Below, piece by piece: positions 11,276-22,200 of a stretch of DNA of 64,000 nucleotides. The notes under the pieces are model-generated. The model saw nothing but the letters and a program-made list of their open reading frames with translations, did not search any database and had not been told where the DNA came from. Each line of letters begins with the position of its first letter. Positions within the stretch are counted from its first letter, which is position 1. Made by a program: the position numbers and the translations under genes. Source of the stretch: Pisaster brevispinus (lineage: Eukaryota; Echinodermata; Asteroidea; Forcipulatida; Asteriidae); NCBI GenBank assembly GCA_023634235.1, contig JAMKCF010000001.1:28172920-28236919 (forward strand). Reading direction: 5' to 3'.

Positions 11276-11347
11276 GGCTGGATAGCTCAGTTGGTAGAGC
11301 GCCGGTACGTTAATCCGGAGGTCGTTGGTTCAAGTCCCGCTCCAGTC
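11276..11347 (+). tRNA. tRNA-like sequence (pseudo-tRNA, GTT anticodon position)
   Basis: Folds as a cloverleaf: acceptor GGCTGGA/TCCAGTC, D stem GCTC/GAGC, anticodon stem CCGG/CCGG with loop ACGTTAA, T loop TTCAAGT. Box A (TAGCTCAGTTGG) and box B (GGTTCAAGTCC) are intact. Position 33 is C, not the near-invariant T, and the T stem has a mismatch. It is probably a SINE head rather than a working tRNA-Asn gene. Confidence 0.5.
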
Positions 11348-11592
11348 AATTTTTCTTTGTTCAAACCCGAACTATTTAAATAAAATTTCCCAGTCAGTTT
11401 CCCTTGTGGTTCATGACTAGCTATTTAATATTAAAAAGTCGCATCCCCTTAAGGTGATCCCGTGGCTGCCGCTTCCCAGGTTGAATCGTAAACGTGGGTG
11501 TGATCCCTGGCTACACGGCAGTTAACGGTTGTATGGCTTCTGACTGGCACCCCGAACAAAGATATTGACTAATAGGGAGACCGCCAACATAG

Positions 11593-11664
11593 GGCTGGAT
11601 AGCTCAGTTGGTAGAGCGCCGGTACGTTAATCCGGAGGTCGTTGGTTCAAGTCCCGCTCCAGTA
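11593..11664 (+). tRNA. tRNA-like sequence, second tandem copy
   Basis: Same cloverleaf as at 11276-11347, exactly 317 bp downstream; the last base is A instead of C, which breaks the terminal acceptor pair. Boxes A and B are intact, so Pol III initiation is possible in principle. Best read as a SINE-type pseudo-tRNA. Confidence 0.45.
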
Positions 11665-11821
11665 AATTTTTCTTTGTTCAAACCCGAACTATTTAAATAA
11701 AATTTCCCAGTCAGTTTCCCTTGTGGTTCATGACTAGCTATATATATATATATATATTTTTTTTTTAAACAAAACAACGAACACACAATCCAGTTGTAGC
11801 TCAAATTTCAGACTTTTCAAT

Positions 11822-12244
11822 GTGATGAACAGTAATGCCATTTTCAATTGGCTATGGAATCCTGCATCAGCTGTTGCTGAAGCAGAATATTATGATGCTA
11901 TTCCAAGTCCCGCAGAAGAAGAAATGAACATTGAAATGATGCATACATTTTTGAAGATTCTCTCTCCCTCAGGCATCCTCTATGTGTTGATGACGTTAAT
12001 TTGTGTGCGATTGTAAGAAAGAAGCAACTGGCTACAAAAAGCTTCAAAACTTAAAAAACTGAAAGAGATTTGTGAACACCTCCGTATTGGTAAATCTGGG
12101 TTGAAGAAGAACAAGAAATCACCATATACATGTGTATTGCTAAAATTGAACAATCTCTTTGGGGATGTACCTGTTTCAAGTAAAAAAGGAAACTACATGT
12201 ACAGTATAAATTTGGAGTTGATGCAGGATTCCATAGCAAATTGA
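11822..12244 (+). pseudogene. Interrupted frame of unknown family in the loop of the foldback element
   Basis: One frame runs from ATG codons at 11822/11825 to a TAA at 12242-12244, broken only by a TAA at 12014-12016. The first half is acidic (EAEYYDAIPSPAEEE), the second Lys-rich (KASKLKKLKEICEHLRIG). I recognise no domain; the KLKEICEHL stretch faintly recalls a SAP helix, which is weak. The 11765-11870 and 12215-12290 ends are themselves inverted copies (AATCCAGTTGTAGCTC and its complement), so part of the frame lies in a nested hairpin arm. It may be transposon-captured sequence; it may also be chance. Confidence 0.3.
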
Positions 12245-13492
12245 AATTTGAGCTACAACTGGATTATGTGTGCGTTGTTTTGTTTTATTTGTTTTATTTT
12301 GTATTTATTTATTTATTTATTTTATTTTTTTTTTTTTTTTTATTTTTTTTTTTTTAAATTTTTTTTTTTTGGGGGGTATGTACATATAAAAAAAAACTTG
12401 GTTTGAAAGAGCTGACAATATATTAATTTGCCGGCGTTGCTGCAATATACCAGTAGTTGCTGGCATATAGCTTAAAGTTACTGAACATTGGGCATACTGT
12501 ACCTTTCTCATTGGCGGCAAAAGTATAATGACCTTGCACATTGGGTTTTAAATACAATTAAACAAATTGAAAACCACTGTTACCAAGTGGTTGCCATAGT
12601 AACAACAAATGTTGCCAAGTTATAATAGTTTGACCCCAATGTTAGGGTAAATTAGCAAATCTCACGTTGACTAGCTGCAGGTTTAAGAAATTATTGAAGG
12701 CAGTGCAAACATTGAATCTCCCCCCCCCCCCACTTGCCCCAGTTATGGCAACTCTCTAGTGTTTTTTTTTAGTAACTGACCATTATATTTGATCTAACTT
12801 ATTATAAAATTTATTTTCTTTTCAATAAATATTACTTACAAAGTTTTAATTTCGTTTTTATAGAATTTAAAGTGGGGTTGACTTTGCAGTGAATTTTGAA
12901 AACAACTGGAAAATGTACGGCAAATGTATTGCGAAAAAGAAAAAAATTTCCCCAAGCTATTTTTTTTCTTCTTCACAAGACCAATATATCATCTCAACAA
13001 TATGTGGTCGACATTTAAATTGGATCACTACCATAGGGCTTATAAGCTGTCAAAAAATGGTATATTTTCATAATTTGAAAAAGTAAAAAAAACACCCCTA
13101 TTTGAAATGAATGGTATAACCCACCCGCATACCTGGTGATTATTTTATACATTCAATGCAGCCTCCAAGGACCCACCTACCCATGACTTTTAAAGAAAAT
13201 ATTTTCTATATCCAGTTTAATGGTAGCGAGGCCTTGAAAATAGGCAAATTTCACTATTCAAAAATTGAAAATATGGCAAAATAAGCCTACAATATTAATT
13301 TGGCTGTTGCCATGGCATCAAAGCTTTTTTTGTTGAAGTTTTACTATTTTTGTTAATTTGGGACAAAGGTCCATCAAATATGAAAGTAAGAAAAAATCTA
13401 TTTTTTACCGTGGCCACCCTATGTTTGATATTTACAGTCCCTTACTCTTACACACTAAACAAATACGTTACACATACGTGACCACATTATTA

Positions 13493-16400
13493 CAATTTAT
13501 TCTCTTATAATCAAATGTCAACAATAATGACAACAATAATTCGGGTCAAGGTGACCCTGAAATGGGTTCCCCTTTTGTAATTCAGATGTGGGTAACGTCT
13601 AACCCAGCCAGCAGTGCTGCTCACAGAATTGTATAGTGGATAATGGTTTAATTGTTAAGTTGTAGCTTTCTACGCAACAATTAATTCTAGAAACACTGAC
13701 TGAAAGGATTTTGTGGTTAACATTCAATGACACCATCGCTCACTTATTGAGTAACAGTTTTTAATTAAAAGTCGGTAATCCGACATTTGTTTTCTAAAAA
13801 AAACTGCACCTAGCCAAATAGCATGCCAAATGTCTTATCACTATCCGGGGTTTGTTTTTCACTAACACACTTAGAAGAACTGCGGTTATGGAAAAAGAAA
13901 TCTGTTTTTCATTCCCCCAACTCAGAATTATGAGAAATGTTACTGTCAGAAAAGTTTCTCAGATTGTGTATTCAAACTACGGATTATTCTTCCTGCGTGT
14001 ACATAACCGCTCCGGATTTTCGGCGATATCTCAAAAACGCTGTCACCTTTTGAAATACAATTTCAAGAGGATAGCTTCATTGTATATATGTACAATAGGA
14101 GTAAAACAGTTGAATGATTAAAAAAACCAAAGGCATACGTTCCCTTTAAACATGTTTGAAGTGAACGAGACAAACCAGTTTCACGTCACAGCTTCCGTAT
14201 CCCAGCCTGCCATTACTACCACTGGCATTACTCCACAAACAGTCAACAAGTCCTGTCTTGTAAACCGCAAACTGCCATTCACTAACTGTACGTTTTAAAG
14301 GTACTATACAGGATTGGTAGAACTGTGGTTGCAGACAGTGGTTTAGTTTTGGGTGATCAACCAAATACATGAAAAACACATCTGTGGAAATTTGGGTTTA
14401 ATCTGTTGCGTGAGTCAGGAGAAAATAGTAAATACCATGAACAAATTTCAGCTAGAAAACACACTCAGTTTACAACTGATATCAGCTGTTGCGTTATAGA
14501 AGGTTTTCGGATACAGTTTTATCGAATATGACTTCATTTCAGAGGGATACGTTTCACAGAAACAATTGTTGTAGTATAAAAAATTCAGTGCAAAAAAGAA
14601 GAAGAAGAAGACATTGTCAAAACATTGTATCTCGCCTAACGTTTTATATACTATTGATTTCTGTAAAACCATAAACATACGTCCAGACATTGCTAATCTT
14701 GTTAGTTTTCTGCCTGATATTTTCAGGAAAAATGCCCGGAAATTTTTAAGAAATAGAAATACAATTTGTTTTCAAATTTTACATTTAAAGCTAACATGGA
14801 AATTTTCAGTTCAGTCCGATACCTTTTCTTTGAATTTTTGTTGTAGCAGAAGTGGGTCAGATCTTGCAGCCAAGTTGTTTGCAGCCGCTTAGGTCTCTTA
14901 AGGGTCAAAATAACCCAGATGTAAAAAAAAAAAACAAGTACGCGACGAGATTTTTGGGGTGGACTGATGCGACAATTTGTCAGTAGAGAGGTGGTTTGCA
15001 ACTTTTAACACGTACGATTCAAATTTCAATGATTGACGTTAACAAAAGCAGCCTTCAACTTAAATTGATTTGAATCTAGAGTGGCCTTTGTGGTGACGTT
15101 TAGATTGAATTTTTGTACCCGAAGTGAAGGATGTTTACTATTTTTTTGGTACGTTTGATGCAAGATCCAACTTCATATTGTGTTTACGGAGATATTATTG
15201 TGTAAACATTATTTTGACGTGGACGTAGATTGATTGCCTGAAGAATAATCACTTCGTTCTTTCGCTAATTGACGTAAACCTCAAACCTATTCACATGCAT
15301 ATCAGGGATACAAAATAGTTTACTTTTGTCTGAATACAGACATTTAAAGTCAGCCTAGTGAAAAAAAACCAAGCTGATGTCTTGTGCACACAATTTTACA
15401 CATATCCTGCTGTTTGGTCAATTCCTGTAGTGCTGAAGAAACTGCTCCTAAAAGCTTTGTGAAATTTAAATCCCATCGGTTACCAGAAGGTGGAAATGCC
15501 AACAACTCAACATACCTCCTAAAAATGTGGATCCAAGTTTCAGACTTTTTCGTCAGTAATAAATCTGACCGAAACACCTGATTTCGAATCTCAATGGTCA
15601 CTGATCATTTGATTGAAACAAGAAGGTGGACGTGCTCATCAGTGACAAGATGTTGTCGTGTTGCTTTATTGGAGTGGTTGGAAAATATATCTTTTACAAA
15701 GATTGGTTTATGTACGAAGTTTTGCAGCCAACTGGAGCACTCTACTCGTCGGTTGTAAGATCTGTGGCGCAGCTAAACTTACCTGGACCTTTCAAGGTGT
15801 ACACCTGTAGTTTTTATCGGGGTTTGCGTTGCAGTTTTCTTGATCATGTTACTTTGTCTCAACAATCATGACACAGCACGGGGACAGACTATTTTGTCAT
15901 TACAGCCTCAGTTTGGTGACATTAATCTAAGTATGAGACGTCAGCCTGGTTGCACCATGATAAAGGCAAGTTGTCTATTCACACTACTCTGCTCAGTTTG
16001 TGATATTTTGAGGCCTTGACAGTTTAAATTTACTACACAGCACTAGGTCGCAATGTTTGGCTTGCTGGTATGCCGCGAAAGGTTCGGTGTTTTTCTTCTT
16101 GGCTGAAGCCAAGCGTTCGAGACACCTCCCGATCAATTAAATCGTGAACAATTAAAGATAAGAATAAATTTAACAGCAACGATAGACTACTTTTAAACTA
16201 ATCAATATGCTCCCATTTTTATTGGATTGTATCGAAGGACACAGCATATCAAAGACGCCGTCAATGTTTTTCTTTGCGACTTCTATTTTCAAAAGAGGTA
16301 CGTAATTTTCTATCCATAGTCGCAATAAGAACCTGGCATCGCTTGTTGCTGAAATATGTTGGTCAATAACGTCTTTACAAACCCTCATCGCTTCTGAATG

Positions 16401-17300
16401 GTTATTCTTTAGTTGTTGTTCATGTTTATTCATGATTCGTTGTTTTTTATTAGCCAATCAAAGTGTGTGCGTTCTTCCAGATAAGATCATCACGCTTCAA
16501 GGCGAACCAGAAATACGAGATATATCACAACTCCTGTGCGTTCCAACCGTTTGGGTCAACGTTGTCTCTCGAAGTACATCATTGTATTGGGAGCTATATC
16601 TTATCTCGTGTGTTAAACTGCCATTGAGTGTTCACCTGCGCCAAAGTGTTCCCTTGTTACAAGGAAAGACTATTCAAACCCATTCGTCAGTAGCCACCAG
16701 ATGATTTAACTCTGAAGGATACAGCGAGGGAATCTCAACCCGAAAGAACCACTACTTAATGCAGATATTGGTATCCAAGATGGATACTTTCCTGCGAACC
16801 CTCTCAAAGAGCCTGTTTTTCATTGCAACTAAAGACAAACTATAAGCATCACCCTAAAAGATGTTGCTCTCCGAAAAGCCAGTCTAAGATACATTTACTA
16901 TATCTCAAATATATTTCAAATTCACATTTACTGCTGTGAGTTAAAGCTGAAGAGAAGAATGTTGAATTGATTGAACAATCGGTATTTTCAAAACTACTGT
17001 CAAATTATCGAATGGATCGAAATAATTCAACAATGGAATCGTTTGCTAAGTACCTGGAACAAGAATCGACTACGTGCTCGTGTTCGTAAGCGACGTGTTC
17101 GTAAGCGACATTGTATGGTCATCTACACCAAACAGTTCCACAATATGAAAAACTCTTCACTTTTTTTTCTCAGTAACTGCCAAATGATTTGATTCTGAAG
17201 AAAAACCAACACCAAAGAACCACAGATTGTTTTCGAAGTTGGTGAAAACCCAGGTAGATCTTTCCCTCCAACATTTTGAGAAGGAATGAATCTATCTTCT
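13493..17300. repeat. Repeat block R, copy A
   Basis: Long non-coding block present again at 32228-36018 and partly at 50050-51830. Starts TTATTCTCTTATAATC. A minus-strand frame at 16170-16457 and plus-strand frames at 15384-15581 and 15626-15871 recur in the second copy. For the first, I counted about 19 base changes giving about 15 residue changes, the pattern expected without coding constraint, so I do not call genes here. Confidence 0.75.
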
Positions 17301-17718
17301 GGTACACAGCCTGTCAAAATTGTAACCTTACTGCATTAAAACAAAATAAAAGAAACAATGGTAAAGGCATTACTTCAACGACCTGTGAATGTCAACAACT
17401 AGACATACTCTAAACGTAAACGCAAAAGTAGTAGCAATCGGAAAAACGATACGTTGAACTTCATTAGTGTTGCGCAATTAACTGTGGCCGTGAAAGGAAA
17501 ACACATGAGTTGATGAGAAAAACACAACGGATCTTGCTATTACAGTGTATTAAAGTATGTGTTGAAGAGCTTTAAAACAATATTCTTTTAATACTTCTTG
17601 TGTATGCTGAATGCGTGGTAACTTCTTCTGTAATTAGTTGATATAAATCTAATTACAGTGTGCACATCAGCGTCATAATGTAGCATTATGTGTCATTAAT
17701 ATTTGTCCACTGCCTAAG

Positions 17719-17768
17719 GTAGTCTTCGTTAACCTCTGTGATGGTGCCTTTTGGCTTTTGTGACATCA
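17719..17768 (+). promoter_or_regulatory. Truncated GPCR upstream block, copy 4
   Basis: Only the downstream third remains: TAGTCTTCGTTAACCTC, then TGACATCA at 17761-17768 where other copies have the CRE. The CCGCCAT, GC-rich core and CCAAT portions are replaced by the end of unit A. The proximal AAGGTCGGGAATGATTTATAAT stretch is kept. Confidence 0.5.
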
Positions 17769-17864
17769 TACGCAAGAGGTCCTTTAGGACCTCTAGACGT
17801 CACAATAAGGTCGGGAATGATTTATAATTATCTGAACTTGTAGAATTTGGTTGGAAGCGCAACA

Positions 17865-18809
17865 ATGTCTACTGTGAATATGAACTCTACAACCACAGGT
17901 TCGACGGGTCTGTCCCCTGTCCTCATTGGGCTTCGTACTGTTTTCCTCACCATCTTCGCATTGCTGATTATATCTGGGAATATTCTTTCAATTGCCGTGA
18001 CACGCCGTGTAACCAACATAGCTGACAGCACCAAGGTTCTGATGACATCACTGGCTGCATGTGACCTCTTAATTGGTGTCTTAGTAATACTCATTGCAGT
18101 GGTATCTGCTCTGGGTAGATGGCCTTTTGGAGACGTGGGCTGCCAAATTTGTGCCACGGTTACAGGAGTTATTTTCTTCATGTCGATACTTTCGCTAACC
18201 TTTCTGAATATTGAACGGTATATAGCTGTCACTCGGCCGTATAAATATCTAGCATGGTGTACAAGACGTCGTGCGATAGCACTTGTAGCTATTGGATTGA
18301 CACTTTGCTTGCTTTTAGGACCTCTGTCACAGGTTGTATTTGCAATATCTTCAGAATACTTTGAGGGTTCATTCTTTTGCTTTTATAGCATAACATCGAT
18401 ATATTTCAATGTAATCTGCCTTCTCGTTATTGTTTTGTTTCCAACTTTATTGATATCCTGTATTTACTATCGCCTGATAAAAATCAGTCGCCAACATGAG
18501 CAGCGACTGAATCGAAACGATAACAATGAGGCAAACAATAATCAGGAAAACAAAGCTCTCAAAACGTTCCTTGTTGTGACTTTGACATTTGCTGGATGTT
18601 ACACCCCATATCTGCTTGTCAGAGCAGTTAAGGGTGATTCCAGTCCAATGTGGCTGGAATTTTCAACAACGTTGCTAGGAACAAGTAACAGTTTTTTCAA
18701 CGTGTGGATTTATTGTCTGTTCAATTCATCCTTCCGTCAAATGGCAAAAACAATTCTTTTAGAGAGGTTTCCCTGTTGTAACAGGTCAGTGGCTCCAGTC
18801 TTAACCTAA
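17865..18809 (+). CDS. Intronless class A GPCR, array copy 4
   Basis: The ATG at 17865 gives 314 residues. The ATG used by copies 1, 3 and 7 is lost here (TTGGTTGGAAGC), so this later Met, conserved in the family, is the likely start. GN at 38-39, D67, C93, ERY at 117-119, CYTP in TM6, NVWIY in TM7, and a CC tail. Shares the short ECL3 and the FAISSEYFEGSFFCFYS ECL2 type with copy 3, its tandem twin. The last ~80 residues differ from copy 3 at a single position. The intact frame argues for function, but the promoter is truncated, so expression may differ. Ligand unknown. Confidence 0.88.
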   Translation: MSTVNMNSTTTGSTGLSPVLIGLRTVFLTIFALLIISGNILSIAVTRRVTNIADSTKVLMTSLAACDLLIGVLVILIAVVSALGRWPFGDVGCQICATVTGVIFFMSILSLTFLNIERYIAVTRPYKYLAWCTRRRAIALVAIGLTLCLLLGPLSQVVFAISSEYFEGSFFCFYSITSIYFNVICLLVIVLFPTLLISCIYYRLIKISRQHEQRLNRNDNNEANNNQENKALKTFLVVTLTFAGCYTPYLLVRAVKGDSSPMWLEFSTTLLGTSNSFFNVWIYCLFNSSFRQMAKTILLERFPCCNRSVAPVLT

Positions 18810-20356
18810 AGGAGATCACTGAGCTCCACTACAGTTGGTGGCCTGCCAACAGACCTTCATCATGCTGCCACCTTTATCCACTGACAATTCTGAATCCTAT
18901 TAATCATTGCACAAAAAAGAACCATTAATTCCCCACCCTTTCATTAGTACAATGTTTTGGAATTGAGGAAAAAACAAACAAATTCGGAATAAAACCGCAG
19001 CTACTCTCTGTTACGCTCGCCTTTTCGAAAGTCAGTTTCAAGTTAGCGTTGTATCACCATGAACGTGTACTACTCTGTATCACAAGTACACATTGATATT
19101 GCCTTCCAAAAGGCACAACCATGACTGTTGTGATGATTAGGTCTACTTTGAAAGTTAGGTAAGGTACAACAAGTTTTGAAAGAAATCAACATTGCGTCTA
19201 CCTTGATGAATGCTTCAAAACGATTACGGGCGGTTTTAGACGCGGACTTTTGGAACAATAAGTAGTTAATTTGCAGTGTACTTTATTCATATCACATACT
19301 GTTTAACCGTTTGCAAGGTATTTTTTGGTCTTGTAGTTAGTGTCTATTATTATGTGGCTTTTGAATTGATTTTTTACATAAATAGCTGTAATTGTGTATT
19401 GCAATTAAATTGTTTTCTGCACTGGATATATGCGTAGTTGCACGCATGTGTGAACGTGAGAAAGTTGTGTAGATTCGAGGTGACTTCCTCACATTGTCGT
19501 TTTGCAACTCACACTCGATCGCTTCACGGACGTGTGCGACGTTACATTACCTTTTAGTCCAATTACTAAACGAAAAACAATCAGACAGGTTGACTCTTTG
19601 AATATTAACCTTGTAGCTTTATAAAAATCGTTAAGATTATCGTCTGGTCACTTTGAAAATAACAAGAATGTCTCGACTTTGTTGTGTTTATTTTTAGATT
19701 ATCGAAGGTGAAAATAGTACTATGGTAATATTTATAGCCACAATTAAATTATATGAATGGCTTGTTTCGGCCATTACTAGAGTCATCAACAAATTACTTT
19801 TGACAAAATAAAATAACAATCAAAGAACATCTAATCATAATTCAGCATAATTTTGGCATTTAGTTTTGGATCTTCTATCCTGCTCAAACTTTTGCACAGA
19901 GATAACAACACGTTGATCTTTACTTCTGGCCAAAAAATTACTTTCAAGCGCACTTATGCGTTGACCCCAGTGATAAAGCACATTAGTGTTAAAACAAATG
20001 TCACTTAAATTAACTGTCCTTGCATCTCATATGACGCTTTCAACAATTTACTATTTGTAAACTAATATAATTGTAAAAGTAAACTTAATTAAAAGTAGTT
20101 TACGTACTCATCAGACAGTTGAAACTCAATATAAAGACGGCACCTAAATATTGACATCATGATAACGTCATCGGGTGTCAAATAAAATAAAATACAAGTT
20201 TGTTATAAAAATACATCAAAACTCGTGACCAACACATTGGGTTTTAAAAAGCTACACATCAGCGGAAAGGTCTTTAAACACTAAAAAAATACGTTACACA
20301 TACGCACATACGTGACCACATTATGACCTTGTGTCTTTACAAAAACATCTGCGGTC
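18810..20356. other. 3' flank of GPCR copy 4
   Basis: No gene seen. Close copy of 8553-10025, then of 13448-13490 after the empty TTAA site at 20274-20277. Its last ~35 bp (20321-20356), including the CGGTC target copy, are not in unit A. Confidence 0.6.
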
Positions 20357-20457
20357 CCACCCGATTCGACTACTCACCGCTACTTACAAGTAAGGCTTGG
20401 GGGGCAAATAAGCCATGGTATTAACGTGACCGAAATATATTATCATCTTACATAATA
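20357..20457 (+). repeat. Left terminal inverted repeat of the 11.8-kb element
   Basis: Starts CCACCCGATTCGACTACTC, includes a short internal palindrome (CTTACAAGTAAG) and GGCTTGGGGGGCAAATAAGC, ends CTTACATAATA. Pairs with 32090-32190. Confidence 0.8.
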
Positions 20458-21400
20458 CGCCAGGCATGCTTAGAAGCGGGCCTGAAGCCAGAGTCGAGGC
20501 CGGCCGCGAGGTGGCGGGTGGCACACCTCTCATCACGTGTTACTGGTCTGGTGACACCATCTATACAGGAGGTATAGTGACCCCATCTATTCGTGTGAAA
20601 TTGACATTGCATGTTAGCGATGGCCGCATAATGCAGAATACCCTTTTTGTGAGCTACATTTATATCTGAGACTGGCCGATTCTTCTCACTTCTGTGTGCG
20701 AGTTAATTAATTACTAAAATTAAAAATTAAATACTACAGTACCTGCCATACGTCAGACGAGTCCGACTAATGTCCTCAGTCATCTGATTGTTGACCAAGC
20801 AGTGGCAGTGCTTGAAATTGTAATGTAAGTACACCTTGAGTCTTGACCAGTTTGACCTATCACCAGTCATGCCAGTCAGTACATGATCAGATGATGTAGT
20901 GACCATGGTCACGGTGACCTATATTTTATATTGATAATAACATTTTGGCTTGGGCTTGGGGCTTGGGGTCCTATAGGGAGGGGTAGGCTAGACATGACTA
21001 CTGATCGTAGGTCTCACACCTGTACTCAGTACAGTTTTAATACTCCATCATCAGATCATTGTTGTCCGTACTTGTACTATAAGTTAACTAAGTTATACTA
21101 GCACTAGCTAGTATAGTAGTACTAGTCATGCTAGTACTGTAGTAGTACAGTAGTGAAGTACCAGCAGTAGCAGTACTACGTTCATTTACTTGCAGTACTA
21201 CAACACTGTGTATGCTTTCCCCTGACCTGAGCCTTTATACTCTTTGTATACTACACTAGGGCTTTCAGGGGGTCAAACATTTTGGGTCCCTATATAACTC
21301 AAAAGTATAACGCTGTCGCTATACTTTTATTAGTTACATTTTCAAAAAAGTCATTGATACATTAGACCCATTTTACTTAACTTTTTTTGTTCTCGAATTT
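20458..21400. other. Left subterminal region of the 11.8-kb element
   Basis: GC-richer near 20470-20560. A 67-codon frame at 20466-20669 has no recognisable family. At about 21085-21185 there is an irregular microsatellite built on AGTACT/CTAGCACTAG words; a similar tract occurs near the other end at about 31730-31775. Otherwise nothing recognised. Confidence 0.4.
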
Positions 21401-21424
21401 TTGACATCTGCGGTCGTCTCGCTT

Positions 21425-21635
21425 GTATCGACAGGTGCCCTGCCTCAACCACGTAGTCGTAGTCTAGTCGTAATGGTTGCGGCAGGTCACCCGTCTTAAA
21501 TTTGACAGGTGCCCTTTCTACAGCATAGTCGTCACTGTTAAGAAAGGGCACCTGTCTAATCATCGGGTGCCCTGCCTCAACCGTGTAATCATCACGGTCG
21601 AGGCAGGGCACCCGTCAAATTTAAGACGGGTGCCC
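21425..21635. repeat. Nested hairpin cluster (three stems, one closing stem)
   Basis: Stem 1: GACAGGTGCCCTTTCT at 21504-21519 with its complement at 21541-21556. Stem 2: CGGGTGCCCTGCCTC at 21564-21578 with 21600-21614, extended by CCGTG/CACGG. Stem 3: 21430-21453 with 21473-21495, imperfect. A 17-bp pair at 21490-21506 and 21613-21629 encloses stems 1 and 2. All stems share the AGGTGCCCT-type core, so they arose by local duplication. Confidence 0.8.
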
Positions 21636-22080
21636 AACCTCAACCTCAAAACTTAGTAGGCCTACATGTAGGTGTTTCTAAAGGCTTCGGAACCTAGCCA
21701 GCGCAGAGCAAAGCATGCAGCACAATTGCTCCTTTCATTCTTAATTTCTACATATTTTATCCAGAAGGGTACTTGTTATACAGTCTCTAATCCTCTTAAT
21801 TTTGTTGTGGAGTTTACAAATTTTGAGTAAATACTGAAAGAGTTGTTTACATCAACACTTGTAATAGTCCCGGGTGAAATTTGCATTAAAGAATGTTCAG
21901 ATGTGCTTACATGTACATGATGTACGCGCATTGTGTAATCATAGCTACCATAGCTGTTAAATTAGACATAGGCTCACTGTAAAAATAGAATACACCACTG
22001 GCCCTTTCTTTTTCAGGATGATTGACCTTTGCATTCTAAGCAAGGTTATTTCCTATCAGGCAAGATTCTATGTTGTTAGG

Positions 22081-22200
22081 GGAGACCGCCAACATACATG
22101 TTGTTAGGCTGTTAGGCTGTAGCTCTGTTAGTGGAGCACTGGCATGTAAACCCAGAGATCATAGGTTCAAATCCTGCTCTAGTTATTCTGTTTTTCCACA
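22081..22200 (+). repeat. Decayed tRNA-derived SINE head
   Basis: GGAGACCGCCAACATA leader followed by TAGCTCTGTTAGTGGAGC (box A-like), CATAGGTTCAAATCC (box B) and TCTAGTTATTCTGTTTTTC. Same family as the tandem units at 11166-11740. Confidence 0.6.

Larger units (their letters stand above)
11166..11740 (+). repeat. Tandem pair of 317-bp tRNA-containing units
   Basis: GAATCGTAAACGTGG starts both units (11166 and 11483). Each carries GGAGACCGCCAACATA, a tRNA-like sequence, and TTTTTCTTTGTTCAAACCCG. The second ends in a TA microsatellite near 11742. The same leader (GGAGACCGCCAACATA) precedes a decayed tRNA-like copy at 22081, so this is a dispersed SINE-like family. Confidence 0.7.
10026..13447. 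mobile_element. 3.4-kb foldback element with about 1.08-kb inverted arms and TTAA-type target
   Basis: The ends are GAGTAAGGGACTGTAAATAT and its reverse complement. The left arm (10026 to about 11125) and right arm (about 12372-13447) pair along their length, closing on A-rich and T-rich tracts. TTAA precedes the left end (10022-10025) and TTAC follows the right end. The matching site in the tandem copy reads TTTAAACACTAAA at 20273-20285 with no element, so this is a real insertion with a TTAA target and one later change. The middle holds a tandem pair of tRNA-like units, a nested inverted repeat and an interrupted frame. No transposase is seen; a non-autonomous piggyBac- or Kolobok-type element is inference from TTAA alone. 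Confidence 0.85.
7448..17710. repeat. Tandem duplication unit A (GPCR copy 3 plus downstream 6.8 kb)
   Basis: This unit repeats as unit B (17711-37720). Shared parts in order: proximal promoter, receptor, a 1.5-kb 3' flank (8553-10025 matching 18810-20277), and the 13.49-17.71 kb block (matching 32.23-36.02 and 37.58-37.72 kb). Unit A alone carries the foldback element at 10026-13447. Its last 120 bp (GTGTGCACATCAGCGTCA near 17660) recur at the end of unit B. Without insertions each unit is about 6.6-6.9 kb. Confidence 0.8.

Noticed and set aside
11276..11664. Two functional tRNA-Asn(GTT) genes
   Set aside because: C at position 33, a T-stem mismatch, tandem 317-bp repeat context and a dispersed relative at 22081 favour SINE-type pseudo-tRNAs.
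15384..15581. Frame recurring at 34113-34310 and 51380-51592
   Set aside because: Part of repeat block R; the third copy differs at its start and changes many residues, so repeat homology explains it.
16170..16457. 95-codon minus-strand frame also present at 34868-35155
   Set aside because: About 19 base differences give about 15 residue differences, the neutral expectation. No family resemblance.
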